NCBI GenBank assembly: GCA_913058215.1
Contig: CAJXQE010000006.1
Span: 1 to 49,761, forward strand
Source: an uncultured Verrucomicrobiales bacterium
GTDB taxonomy: Bacteria; Verrucomicrobiota; Verrucomicrobiia; Verrucomicrobiales; DEV007
Reading direction: 5' to 3'
Length of the DNA stretch: 49,761 nt
A model generated the notes under the pieces. That model saw only the letters and a list, made by a program, of their open reading frames with translations, ran no database searches and had not been told where the DNA came from. Both the position numbers and the translations under genes were made by a program. The first letter of the stretch is position 1. Every line of letters begins with the position of its first letter. Positions 1 through 8,557 of this stretch are shown one piece after another.

Positions 1-48
1 CGAGATCAGCCTCGGTCTCGTGGGCTCGGAGATGTGTATAAGAGACAG
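1..48. other. Nextera i7-side sequencing adapter (artefact)
   Basis: Bases 1-6 match the end of the Illumina P7 oligo, 7-14 (CAGCCTCG) match the adapter form of a Nextera i7 index (N710 as I recall it), and 15-48 match the 34-nt Nextera read-2 transposase adapter ending in the mosaic end AGATGTGTATAAGAGACAG. None of this is genomic. It supplies a false GTG start and the residues MYKRQ to the first reading frame. Confidence 0.97.
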
Positions 49-1035
49 GGACTGCTTTCCCTGGCTCCTGAAGACGGGGAGGAAGGTAGCGAACCTGCCG
101 AACAGGCAGGCAGGATGGATGGACAGGGGCCGCGCTCAACTCCAAGTATTTTCGGGAACCGTGTTTTCGCATTTGGTTCGATTGGAATACTGATGTGCTG
201 TGACCTTGAATCCGGCGACTTGATCTGGAGCCGGAATATTATTCAGGAAACCGGAGGCAGAGTTCCGAAGTGGGGAAAGAGCACTGCTCCACTGATACTC
301 CCGGATCAGAACGCCGTCCTTGTCTCGGGAGCTGGAGGAAAGGGAGTCACACTTATCGCCTGTAATCTCGAAGACGGGAAGACCGTTTGGGAATACAAAG
401 GAAGCGGCGCAAGCTACAGCTCTCCTGTGATGCTGACCATCAATGGCCTCCCTCAAATCGTCAGCGTCAATGCCAGAGATGCCTGCGGACTGGATCCCGC
501 CACTGGAAAAGAAATTTGGAATTACCCCTGGCCCGGCCATTTACCCAAAGTTGCCCAACCGCGGAAAGTTGGCGAAAACCGACTTTTTCTTACAGCCAGC
601 TACGGAATTCCCAGCCCGCTGCTGGAAATCACCAAACAAGAAGACGGTCAATGGAGCGTAAAGGAGATTTGGAAGACGAACCGAATGAAAACCAAATTCA
701 GCTCCAGCGTTATTCTGGACGGCTACGCCTACGGTCTTGATGAGGGACGGCTTGCCTGCGTGGATCTGAGCACTGGAGATAAGGTCTGGAAAATTCGTGG
801 GTATGGATTTGGCCAGCAACTTCTCGTCGCCGACCGTCTGCTTCTACAAGCTGAGAACGGAGATTTCATTTACGGAAAAATCAGTCCCGAAGGATTTGAG
901 GAAATGGTCAAACTCGAAGCACTTAGTTCGATGACCTGGAACACCCCGACACTGGCAGGGCGTATTCTTCTTTTACGAAACGATCGCGAAGCAGTGTGTT
1001 ATCTTTTATCTCAGAAAAATGATCCAGGTCCATAG
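49..1035 (+). CDS. PQQ-like beta-propeller repeat protein, 5' partial
   Basis: This is the C-terminal 328 residues of a BamB/PQQ-dehydrogenase-like beta-propeller. It carries repeated blades of the type DLESGDLIWSRN, DGKTVWEY, DPATGKEIWNY and DLSTGDKVWK, which is the pattern of PQQ-type propeller repeats. Related PVC proteins are usually a little over 400 residues with an N-terminal signal peptide, so roughly 90-100 residues should be missing. The real N-terminus lies beyond the contig edge and the apparent upstream start is adapter. Its 3' end overlaps the next gene by 17 nt, suggesting co-transcription. The substrate is unknown. A structural or sugar/alcohol-oxidising role cannot be told apart from sequence. 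Confidence 0.85.
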   Translation, partial: GLLSLAPEDGEEGSEPAEQAGRMDGQGPRSTPSIFGNRVFAFGSIGILMCCDLESGDLIWSRNIIQETGGRVPKWGKSTAPLILPDQNAVLVSGAGGKGVTLIACNLEDGKTVWEYKGSGASYSSPVMLTINGLPQIVSVNARDACGLDPATGKEIWNYPWPGHLPKVAQPRKVGENRLFLTASYGIPSPLLEITKQEDGQWSVKEIWKTNRMKTKFSSSVILDGYAYGLDEGRLACVDLSTGDKVWKIRGYGFGQQLLVADRLLLQAENGDFIYGKISPEGFEEMVKLEALSSMTWNTPTLAGRILLLRNDREAVCYLLSQKNDPGP

Positions 1036-1441
1036 CGAAGAATTCACCGTTCCCACAAGCGGGAAAGGAACTTATGAGATCACTGACCGTGTTCAGCGAG
1101 CCGTCACCGCGAGCGGTATTGAAAACGGACAGATCACCGTCTTTGTCGAGCATACCAGCGCGAGCCTCGTCATCATGGAGAATGCCGACCCGTCGGCGCG
1201 GACCGACCTCCACGCTTTTTTCGACGACCTTGTTCCCGAGGATTTGCCATATCTCGTCCACACCTTCGAAGGCCCCGACGACAGCCCCAGCCATTTGCGA
1301 ATGGCCCTGACAAGAACATCAGAGGTAATCCCCATTATCGGAGGACGCCCGAAATTAGGCACCTGGCAGGGAGTGTTTTTGTTCGAACATCGCCGGGCTC
1401 CGCATACGAGACGGATAGCGATTTCGGTGATTGGAAAGTGA
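1019..1441 (+). CDS. YjbQ family (UPF0047) protein
   Basis: A 140-residue protein of the YjbQ/UPF0047 family, small single-domain proteins annotated in places as secondary thiamine-phosphate synthase. Visible family hallmarks are VEHTSASLVIMENADPS near residues 43-59, HTFEGPDDSPSHLRMAL around 82-98 and GTWQGVFLFEHR near 117-128. The length matches the family (about 135-140). The ATG at 1019 lies inside the end of the preceding propeller gene (17-nt overlap), so translation is probably coupled. It is followed by a 52-nt convergent gap before the minus-strand GH-GT gene. The family is clear, but the physiological function of YjbQ proteins is poorly settled. Confidence 0.9.
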   Translation: MIQVHSEEFTVPTSGKGTYEITDRVQRAVTASGIENGQITVFVEHTSASLVIMENADPSARTDLHAFFDDLVPEDLPYLVHTFEGPDDSPSHLRMALTRTSEVIPIIGGRPKLGTWQGVFLFEHRRAPHTRRIAISVIGK

Positions 1442-1493
1442 GTGGCGAGAGGGAGCTTGGACCCTGGACGTTCTCCAAATCCTCTTGGTGAAC

Positions 1494-3992
1494 TCAGTCT
1501 ACACTGGTCAGACCAACTGACTCTGCTGCCTTTTTAATCCTCTTGAGCCGTTTTCTCGAAAGCCCCTTCCCATAAAAATGGGTCACCAGGAAAATGGTAA
1601 CTGCTACTGCCACGTATGCGCCGACTCCGCTTTTCAACGTCGCCAGCAGGAGCATCCAAAACCCAACAAGGAGAGCAACTCCCACCACCGCGAGAATAGA
1701 AGCCACCAATCCGCTCATCCGGGTTACCGAACACAAGCGGGTTAGGCACCTTTCTCCGGAATGATACTCCGTAACCGAGAGCAGTCCTCTTTTCACAGAC
1801 TTGCCCCGGGTAGAAAGATCACAAAAACCTTCGGGATCATCATTCCAACGCGGGTCTTCTTTCTGAATTGCTTCAAGAAGTGTTTCGCGTCCGACGCCTG
1901 CAGTACTCCAGAATTTTAATTCTCTACTTCGCCACCATCGCTTGCGGGTCAGCTTTTCGATGGTCGCCCTCGCAATCCCCTTCAGGCTTCCGCCCCAATC
2001 AACAATTCGCCAGCCGCCTCTCATACGTTCCCAACTGCGTAAGAACCCCTGAGCTAAGATCAAAATCACGAGAGCGAGAAGCGTGCCATCACTGTCAATG
2101 GGGAGATCAACTTGCATCCGGCGGGCCTTCTTCACCGCGGCAATCAGTGAGGACAAGCCCATTCCCCCGGTAAGGATCCAAAGCGGTTGTAATAGAATTC
2201 CCAAGAGCGCAAATAACACAAAACCTGCCCACCAAATCACGTGAAAGAGCAGCTCGCTGATTCCACTGTCTCCATCAGCGTAAAGAAACTGATACGGTTC
2301 GTACCCGTAGCGACCGTGATAAATCACAGATCCTCCGACAGGTCTGATTGCGTAGACCTGCCCTTTCCATTCGGCGCCACCGAGGTGACGAAATTTCTCT
2401 TCGTGCAAAGGCATCAACAGGGCCTCCGCCCGACCATAACCGCGCTGTTGCCTCGCGTAAGCCTGATACGAAAACCGGCGGTAATGCCAGACAAACGCAG
2501 CCGCATGAAAACCAATCGTGTAACCCGCCTCAGAAATCCTCCAACAAAAATCAACGTCGTCACCTGCAGTCCGGAAGGTCGGATTAAATCCGCCGATCTC
2601 TTCAAAAACTTTACGCCGGACAGCGAGGTTACAGCCGGGGACATGCTCTGCTTCTGTATCTGTCAGGAGAACATGAGCCGGACCACCCGGAGCCGCTGCG
2701 ATTTTTGCCTGCTTCCGTGTCAACAGCTCGGGAACAATATTAGGACCACCGGCACACCCGGTTTCTTCTGACTCCAGAAATATCCGCGAGAGCCAGGACA
2801 GCCAGTCGCGGCTGACAATGCAATCGTCATCCGTGTAGGCAAAAATATCTCCATCGGCAGCCTCCGCCCCCACATTGCGTGCATAGCTGAGACCGGCATG
2901 AGGAATTCCGATATGCTTCACCTTTTCGAACGACTCGACAATTTCGCGGATACGATCATCGTCGCCATCATTAACGACGAGGACTTCAAAGGCCGGATAA
3001 TCCAATTCACAAATCGACTTCAGACATCCCACAAGCGTCTCACTTCCAAGATAGGTGCAGACAATCACGGAAATTCTCGGATGGTCTGAGATCTCTACAC
3101 CCTGAACCGGACGCGAAATTCCCGCCCACTTTTCGGAAACAGCTTTCAGGGCGGGTTTCGCATTCCCTTCGCGATCCGTCAGTCCGAAATCCCAGTCTTC
3201 CACGGTCTTCCCGCCACGCTGCCATCGGTCCGACCAGGAAAATATGGTGGTTCCGGCGGCCCCGGCTTTGCAGACCTCATCGATGTGCCAACTCAGCATT
3301 TCGGACTGCCCTTTTTCGCCATGTGCCTTTTCATCGCATCCGAACTCACTGATCAGAAGTGGCTTGTCTCCTGCGAGATTCTGAAGACGGTTTAAATAAT
3401 TCCCGAGAGATTCAGGATCTTCGAGATAGAGATTGAAGGCGATGAAATCCTGATTACGCGGCAGCAAATATTCCGTACTTGGATAGTTGGCGTAGGCAAA
3501 AAGAGAATTCGGATCATTGGCTTTGCCGAGAGCAATCCAGCGCTCCATTTCCTCCCTGATTTTTTCCGGCCCCATCCAGCGAACGAGAGTCGTGTCGATT
3601 TCGTTTCCTACGAAGTATCCAGCAACCGCAGGATGCCCCCGGAATTTCCGGACGGTTTCGATTAATGTTCGTTCCCCTTCGACCAGAGATTCCCGGTCTG
3701 AAAAAATATCCACATGCTGCGACCAGGGAATCGTGATGAATACTCGAAGCCCTATTTCCGCACAACAATGCAGAAATTCCACCGATGGAATTTCGTAAAT
3801 TCGGATGGCATTGGCGCCAAGCTCTTCGCGAACGCGTGATAACTCTGACATTCCCTCATCGGGAAAAGCTCCTGCCGGAAAGGGACCGAAGGTCACCGCT
3901 TTGACAAAGATACTCTCCTGCCCCGCCCGGAAATATTTTCCCGAAACCGTGAGCGGTTCACTAATGCTTGAGATTGGCAGGCCCGAAGACAC
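1494..3992 (-). CDS. Glycoside hydrolase (GH2-like TIM barrel) fused to family 2 glycosyltransferase, membrane-bound
   Basis: An 832-residue fusion. Residues about 14-290 resemble the catalytic TIM barrel of GH2/clan-A glycosidases: GNE at 129-131 fits the acid/base and LLISEFG at 212-218 (E216) the nucleophile. Residues about 305-530 form a GT-A family 2 glycosyltransferase (ISVIVCTY at 307, VVNDGDDD near 339, TDDDC at 387 as the DxD region, ARNVG acceptor-side motif). The C-terminal third has hydrophobic segments near 570-620, 645-660 and 755-805, so it is probably anchored in the inner membrane. There is no signal peptide; the ATG at 3992 gives MSSGLPISS. The enzyme may build and trim one glycan, but the substrate is unknown. 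It lies downstream of the ceramidase-like gene after a gap carrying two hairpins. Confidence 0.85.
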   Translation of the reverse strand: MSSGLPISSISEPLTVSGKYFRAGQESIFVKAVTFGPFPAGAFPDEGMSELSRVREELGANAIRIYEIPSVEFLHCCAEIGLRVFITIPWSQHVDIFSDRESLVEGERTLIETVRKFRGHPAVAGYFVGNEIDTTLVRWMGPEKIREEMERWIALGKANDPNSLFAYANYPSTEYLLPRNQDFIAFNLYLEDPESLGNYLNRLQNLAGDKPLLISEFGCDEKAHGEKGQSEMLSWHIDEVCKAGAAGTTIFSWSDRWQRGGKTVEDWDFGLTDREGNAKPALKAVSEKWAGISRPVQGVEISDHPRISVIVCTYLGSETLVGCLKSICELDYPAFEVLVVNDGDDDRIREIVESFEKVKHIGIPHAGLSYARNVGAEAADGDIFAYTDDDCIVSRDWLSWLSRIFLESEETGCAGGPNIVPELLTRKQAKIAAAPGGPAHVLLTDTEAEHVPGCNLAVRRKVFEEIGGFNPTFRTAGDDVDFCWRISEAGYTIGFHAAAFVWHYRRFSYQAYARQQRGYGRAEALLMPLHEEKFRHLGGAEWKGQVYAIRPVGGSVIYHGRYGYEPYQFLYADGDSGISELLFHVIWWAGFVLFALLGILLQPLWILTGGMGLSSLIAAVKKARRMQVDLPIDSDGTLLALVILILAQGFLRSWERMRGGWRIVDWGGSLKGIARATIEKLTRKRWWRSRELKFWSTAGVGRETLLEAIQKEDPRWNDDPEGFCDLSTRGKSVKRGLLSVTEYHSGERCLTRLCSVTRMSGLVASILAVVGVALLVGFWMLLLATLKSGVGAYVAVAVTIFLVTHFYGKGLSRKRLKRIKKAAESVGLTSVD

Positions 3993-4155
3993 AAGCCGAC
4001 TCTACGATTGAACAGGGTATGGTCAACGATGGAACAGAGTTTGATCACTGTTTTCGATCTCACCGCGAAACTGGAGACAATTTCGACGGCCTGGATCAGG
4101 TGCGGGCGCGCCACACAGCACCTGCGTGGACGAAAGCTTTCCAGCTTTCGCTACC
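3993..4155. other. Intergenic gap with two adjacent hairpins
   Basis: A 163-nt gap between two minus-strand genes. It contains a perfect 8-bp hairpin with a four-base loop at 4131-4150 (CGAAAGCT and AGCTTTCG; GGAA loop on the minus strand) starting about 5 nt after the ceramidase-like stop codon. A second inverted repeat follows at 4097-4124 (CAGGTGC and GCACCTG, 14-nt loop containing GCGCGC). Neither is followed by a T-run on the minus strand, so they are not canonical intrinsic terminators. They look like a REP-type or transcript-end structure. Confidence 0.55.
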
Positions 4156-5553
4156 CTAATTCTTCAACTCCTCTAATAATTTCAGCGCCGCCTCCCGGAT
4201 TTTTTCCTCAGCATTCACCTCCAGATTGCTCGACCGTGCTGGCCAGGACTCGTAACCGCCCCACTCATGTTGCTGGGCGCTAGGCAGATAGCCATGGTAA
4301 CCATTCGCCAGTTCCATGATGAATGTCGCGCCAAATGGACTCGCTTTTTTGATGGCCAATCCAGTTTCGGCAAAAACTTCATTGGGAATGCCCACGATAC
4401 CCAGATCACCGATCCGCACGGCCTGAATCCTGACATCAACTACATCGGGATACTCCGCCAGTTTCAGATTCTCACGGGCATACACCTGAGGGCGGGTCTT
4501 ACGAAGAGGCGAATTTTCAGGGGCCTCATTCTCCTTTGCCCAGGCAATCAACGCGGCATCAGGCTTGCGAACCTTCAGCTTCAAAATGATTTCAGCGGCA
4601 TCAATTTCGGCAACGCCCTGATGCTCAATTGCTCCAAGCACAGGCATCGCTTTTTCGACGAGAGCTGTCGCAACGAGGGTCATTTTTTCGAAAGGTGGAT
4701 ACTTTCTTCGTTCTGCAGTGAGGTCATTATTATTCACATCCCCACTCGTGCCGTTGCTCATGATTCCGAGAAACCCCTCTCCGGCTCCGAGCTTCTTTCC
4801 GAGCAGTTCGGAAAACACACCGAAGTAATCAGCACTGACATTTCGTCCTGTGATCCCGCCGACATAGTGCAAGCCATAATTGCCCATCACCGCGACAGGC
4901 TTTCCGCCCTTGGACTGAACCGAAAGGAGAAAAAGTTCGGGATCAACGGGACCGGCAGGTTTGATCAACCCCGCCCTACCGGGGTTCATGCTGACTTTTT
5001 CCCCGGTCTTCCCGAAAGGATTAGCCCTTTTTCCAGATTCCTCGACGAACCAGCGACGGTTGAAGACATGTTCTGGTGCTTCCACGGAATCCCAACCGAC
5101 CGAAGCATCGGCAAGGCTCTTGTCCGCATTAATCACCGCGTCGGCAATGCTTTGGGGAAGAGAATCCAAATAGGCGTCGAATTTCTCATTGTCGACCAAG
5201 TCGATCACTCCCCGCGGGGTGCTGTGGGAATGCGTCGCGGCAAGAATGGCATGACTCCCCGGGATTCCGGTTTCCCTCTCAATAATAATCTTCGCCTCAT
5301 CGAAAATGGCGTCCGAGATCATGGTGTTGTCGACAACCGCAAGCGCGGCTTTCTTTTTCCCATCTGAAAAAACCAAAGCCCTAACATGAAGCGGATCGTG
5401 GATTTTTTCGACGACACCATTCTGGCTGATCGCACCGTCAAGCGGAACGCCCATGGGCGGCGAAATGTCGATTTTTCCGGCGCCGACCTCTAACTCTGCA
5501 TGAAGAAAGGGTACAGATAGAAAAAGGAGAAGAGCGAATAGCCAGCATTTCAT
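4156..5553 (-). CDS. Neutral/alkaline ceramidase-like secreted hydrolase
   Basis: A 465-residue secreted protein resembling the N-terminal catalytic region of neutral/alkaline non-lysosomal ceramidases, zinc amidases common in PVC genomes. The start at 5553 gives a typical signal peptide (MKCWLFALLLFLSVPFLHA); an in-frame ATG 24 nt upstream would add eight residues before it and is less likely. Family features are VGAGKIDISPPMGVPLDG after the leader, the zinc-site stretch AATHSHSTPRG, and GNYGLHYVGG and IMSNGTSGDVNN further on. It lacks the separate C-terminal domain of full ceramidases. It is transcribed divergently from a sulfatase, consistent with degradation of sulfated glycolipid or glycan material. 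The true substrate may not be ceramide. Confidence 0.82.
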   Translation of the reverse strand: MKCWLFALLLFLSVPFLHAELEVGAGKIDISPPMGVPLDGAISQNGVVEKIHDPLHVRALVFSDGKKKAALAVVDNTMISDAIFDEAKIIIERETGIPGSHAILAATHSHSTPRGVIDLVDNEKFDAYLDSLPQSIADAVINADKSLADASVGWDSVEAPEHVFNRRWFVEESGKRANPFGKTGEKVSMNPGRAGLIKPAGPVDPELFLLSVQSKGGKPVAVMGNYGLHYVGGITGRNVSADYFGVFSELLGKKLGAGEGFLGIMSNGTSGDVNNNDLTAERRKYPPFEKMTLVATALVEKAMPVLGAIEHQGVAEIDAAEIILKLKVRKPDAALIAWAKENEAPENSPLRKTRPQVYARENLKLAEYPDVVDVRIQAVRIGDLGIVGIPNEVFAETGLAIKKASPFGATFIMELANGYHGYLPSAQQHEWGGYESWPARSSNLEVNAEEKIREAALKLLEELKN

Positions 5554-5646
5554 GCTCACTATTTTGAAGTGCAACACCTGCTCTGTCGAGGTCCGCGTTT
5601 TTCGATTGGCACAGTGGCAGCGGCTGTGATTGGATGAGGCGTAATC

Positions 5647-7041
5647 ATGCGAATCTTCCTTGCCCTGTCTCTTCTCGCCCTTTCATCGCTTCACGCGGCG
5701 GAAAAAGCTCCCAATATAATTTTCATTCTTGCGGATGATTTGGGCTACGGCGACCTCGGGTGTTTCGGCCAAGAGACCCTGAAGACTCCCAACATTGACA
5801 GAATGGCGTCAGAAGGGATGAAGCTAACCCGTCATTACGCAGGCTCCACGGTCTGTGCACCTTCCCGATGTGTGCTCATGACAGGATTACACACTGGCCA
5901 TTGCACCGTTAGAGGAAACAATCCGGTGAACATGAAACCCGAAGACATCACCGTCGCAGAGGTTTTGCAGAAAGCTGGATACACCACAGGCTGTTTCGGA
6001 AAATGGGGAATCGGAAATCCGCCTCCTCGCGATGAGCCAAACAAACAGGGGTTCGATCAGTTTTATGGCTATGTGAATATGTTTCACGCTCACAATTTCT
6101 ATCCTGAATTCCTGATTAGAAACGGTGAAGTTGAAAAGCTATCCAATGTTGTAGCAGAGAAGTGGAAGGCCGGAGACGGGGCCATGGGAGGAAAAAAGGA
6201 GGGTGTCGGAGTCGCCGAAGTAAAAAATGACTATGCCCCGGACCTCATCGCCGATGACGCCGTGAAGTTCATCGAGACCGGAGCGAAAAGCGAAAAGCCG
6301 TTCTTTCTCTATTTCGCGATGAATGTGCCTCATGCTAACAACGAAGGCGGTCGACCTCCGTTGAGCGACGGGATGGAAGTCCCCGACTACGGAGATTTTG
6401 CCAAAAAAGACTGGGCCAATCCCGAAAAGGGGTTCGCCAGCATGATCCGAAACATTGACCGCGATGTCGGCCGGGTTCTGGACAAGGTGCGCGAACTGGG
6501 GATCGGAGAAAACACTTTCGTCATTTTTTCCAGCGACAACGGTCCTCATTCAGAAGGCCGACACGAGATGGAGTTCTTCGATTCGAACGGGATGCTGCGA
6601 GGGAAAAAGCGCGATCTCTATGATGGCGGAGTCCGTGTCCCCACGCTTGCCTGGTGGCCGGGAAAAGTTGAAGCCGGCAGCGTGTCAGATGTTCTGTCAG
6701 GGTTTCAGGATTTTTTACCTACAGCTGCAGAGTTGGCCGGAGCCGAAAGCCCCGAAACCACGGATGGGATTTCCCTGGTTCCGACCTTGTCCGGGAATCC
6801 AAACAAGCAGGCGAAACACGAGTTTCTCTACTGGGAATTTATCGAGCAGGGAGGGAAAAAAGGCGTAACCGACGGCAAATGGAAGGGCATATTTCTAAAT
6901 GTCCTTAAGAAGGACCGCTCGACATTCGAACTTTATGATCTGGAGAATGATCCCGCTGAGGAATCGAATGTGGCCAGTGAGAATCCTGAAGTCGCGAAGC
7001 GGCTCAAAAAACTCATTGAACAATCACACACGGAATCGTAA
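5647..7041 (+). CDS. Secreted arylsulfatase (type I, formylglycine)
   Basis: A 464-residue S1-family sulfatase with a signal peptide (MRIFLALSLLALSSLHA). The metal-site motif NIIFILADDLGYGDLGCFG opens the mature protein. The signature CAPSRCVLMTG places the residue converted to formylglycine at C70 (C-x-P-x-R). Further metal-site residues lie in SSDNGPH. The C-terminus has the usual LYDLENDPAEESNV subdomain. It should hydrolyse sulfate esters in the periplasm or outside the cell, and it needs a formylglycine-generating enzyme not encoded here. It heads a + strand run with the DUF1080/SMP-30 gene 46 nt downstream, and diverges from the ceramidase-like gene. Confidence 0.95.
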   Translation: MRIFLALSLLALSSLHAAEKAPNIIFILADDLGYGDLGCFGQETLKTPNIDRMASEGMKLTRHYAGSTVCAPSRCVLMTGLHTGHCTVRGNNPVNMKPEDITVAEVLQKAGYTTGCFGKWGIGNPPPRDEPNKQGFDQFYGYVNMFHAHNFYPEFLIRNGEVEKLSNVVAEKWKAGDGAMGGKKEGVGVAEVKNDYAPDLIADDAVKFIETGAKSEKPFFLYFAMNVPHANNEGGRPPLSDGMEVPDYGDFAKKDWANPEKGFASMIRNIDRDVGRVLDKVRELGIGENTFVIFSSDNGPHSEGRHEMEFFDSNGMLRGKKRDLYDGGVRVPTLAWWPGKVEAGSVSDVLSGFQDFLPTAAELAGAESPETTDGISLVPTLSGNPNKQAKHEFLYWEFIEQGGKKGVTDGKWKGIFLNVLKKDRSTFELYDLENDPAEESNVASENPEVAKRLKKLIEQSHTES

Positions 7042-7087
7042 AACGCCCTGAAAGAATCGCTCTTCTATTCAAACCCGTCCCATCAAA

Positions 7088-8557
7088 ATGAAAACCTTCA
7101 CGCTACTCGCACTTGTTGCCCTCACCGCACCCGCCTTACACGCCGAAGAATGGACCGAATTGTTCAACGGCAAAAATCTGGATGGCTGGACTCAACGTGG
7201 AGGCGTAGCCAAATACACAGTCGAAGACGGAACGATTGTCGGCACAACCGTTCCCAACACGCCGAACTCCTTTCTCTGCACCGAGAAGGACTACGGTGAC
7301 TTTATTCTCGAAGTGGAATTCAAAGTCCATCCGGAAATGAACTCCGGTATTCAGTTCAGATCTCTCAGCAAGCCCGATTACAGAGACGGTCGAGTCCACG
7401 GTTACCAGATGGAAATTGATCCGTCGCGGCGGGGATGGAGTGGCGGCATTTACGATGAAAGCCGCAAAGGATGGCTCGACGATCATCAGGACAACCGGGC
7501 GGCTCGCTATGCCTTCAAACAAAATGAGTGGAACAAGTACCGGCTCGAAGCGATCGGAACCCGGATTCGCACCTGGGTCAACGGAGTCCCTGCTGCCGAT
7601 TTGACTGACCCCCAGACGGCGAAGGGATTCATCGCGCTTCAGGTTCATGGAATCGGAAAACGCACCGATACCATGACGGTCCGGTGGAGAAATGTCAGGA
7701 TTCAGGAGAATCCCAAACCAAGCCCTGCCGTGGACAAGCCGGTTCCGGCCCATGAAGGACCGCTCGTATCTGAAGGTGCGGAATTCCGTCAGTTGGGAGA
7801 AGGTTATAAATTTACCGAAGGTCCAGCCCTTGGTCCAGATGACCGCATCTACTTCAACGACATCCCGAACGAGAGAACCCATGTGTATGATCCGAAGAGC
7901 GGGAAAATTACGGTTTTCCGCGAAGGATCCGGGCGTGCCAACGGATTGTTCTGGACCCCGGGCGGACACCTTATTTCCTGCGAGGGAGGAAACCGTCTTG
8001 TGACAGAATTGAAGGGCGAAGATTACAAAGTCATCGCTGACAAGTTTGATGGAAAGAAACTGAACAGCCCGAACGATTGTGCCCTCGACGGCATCGGCGG
8101 AATCTATGTCTCTGATCCACGCTATGGAAAAGGTGGAGGAGATCGCGAAATTGATGTCGAGGCAGTCTACTACCTGGACAAGAGCAACAAGGTCACCCAG
8201 GTCGCTGCCGACCTCACCAAACCAAACGGATTAATCCTTTCTCCCGACGGTAAGACGCTCTACATCGCCGATCCCGGAGCAGAGAAAACTTACGCATACG
8301 ATATTGAAGCGCCCGGAAAGATCACAAACAAGCGCGAGTTTGCCGCTGTCGGTAGCGACGGCATGACCGTCGACGTCCATGGAAATATTTACGTGACCTG
8401 GAAGGGCAAGGTGATCGCATTTTCACCGGAAGGAAAAGAACTCATGAGAATTGCTCCACCGGAAGGGCCGGCCAATTGCCTCCTCGTTGGCAAAACTCTC
8501 TATGTAACTGCGAGGAAAGGTTTTTACGCAATTGATCTGAACGTCGAGGGCCTATGA
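7088..8557 (+). CDS. DUF1080 (3-keto-disaccharide hydrolase-type) / SMP-30 gluconolactonase fusion
   Basis: A 489-residue secreted fusion. After a signal peptide (MKTFTLLALVALTAPALHA) comes a DUF1080 concanavalin-like domain: EEWTELFNGKNLDGW, then FKVHPEMNSGIQFRS, YQMEIDPS, and NGVPAADLTD. From about residue 225 to the end is a six-bladed SMP-30/gluconolactonase/LRE-type propeller (FTEGPALGPDDRIYFND, GRANGLFW, LNSPNDCALDGIGGIYVSD, KPNGLILSPDGKTLYI). DUF1080 members include 3-keto-glycoside hydrolases, and SMP-30 enzymes open sugar lactones, so the two halves could act in sequence on oxidised sugars outside the cytoplasm. It lies between a sulfatase and a small membrane protein whose ATG overlaps its stop codon by 4 nt. 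Confidence 0.88.
   Translation: MKTFTLLALVALTAPALHAEEWTELFNGKNLDGWTQRGGVAKYTVEDGTIVGTTVPNTPNSFLCTEKDYGDFILEVEFKVHPEMNSGIQFRSLSKPDYRDGRVHGYQMEIDPSRRGWSGGIYDESRKGWLDDHQDNRAARYAFKQNEWNKYRLEAIGTRIRTWVNGVPAADLTDPQTAKGFIALQVHGIGKRTDTMTVRWRNVRIQENPKPSPAVDKPVPAHEGPLVSEGAEFRQLGEGYKFTEGPALGPDDRIYFNDIPNERTHVYDPKSGKITVFREGSGRANGLFWTPGGHLISCEGGNRLVTELKGEDYKVIADKFDGKKLNSPNDCALDGIGGIYVSDPRYGKGGGDREIDVEAVYYLDKSNKVTQVAADLTKPNGLILSPDGKTLYIADPGAEKTYAYDIEAPGKITNKREFAAVGSDGMTVDVHGNIYVTWKGKVIAFSPEGKELMRIAPPEGPANCLLVGKTLYVTARKGFYAIDLNVEGL

Noticed and set aside
1..48. GTG start of the first reading frame as a real gene start
   Set aside because: It lies in adapter sequence; the true start is off the contig.
4267..5367. 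366-codon + strand ORF opposite the ceramidase-like gene
   Set aside because: It lies entirely antisense to a gene with recognisable family motifs and signal peptide, and its translation looks like no protein; it is a codon-pattern shadow.
7136..7969. 277-codon minus-strand ORF opposite the DUF1080/SMP-30 fusion
   Set aside because: It is antisense to a gene with clear domain motifs and its translation is not protein-like.
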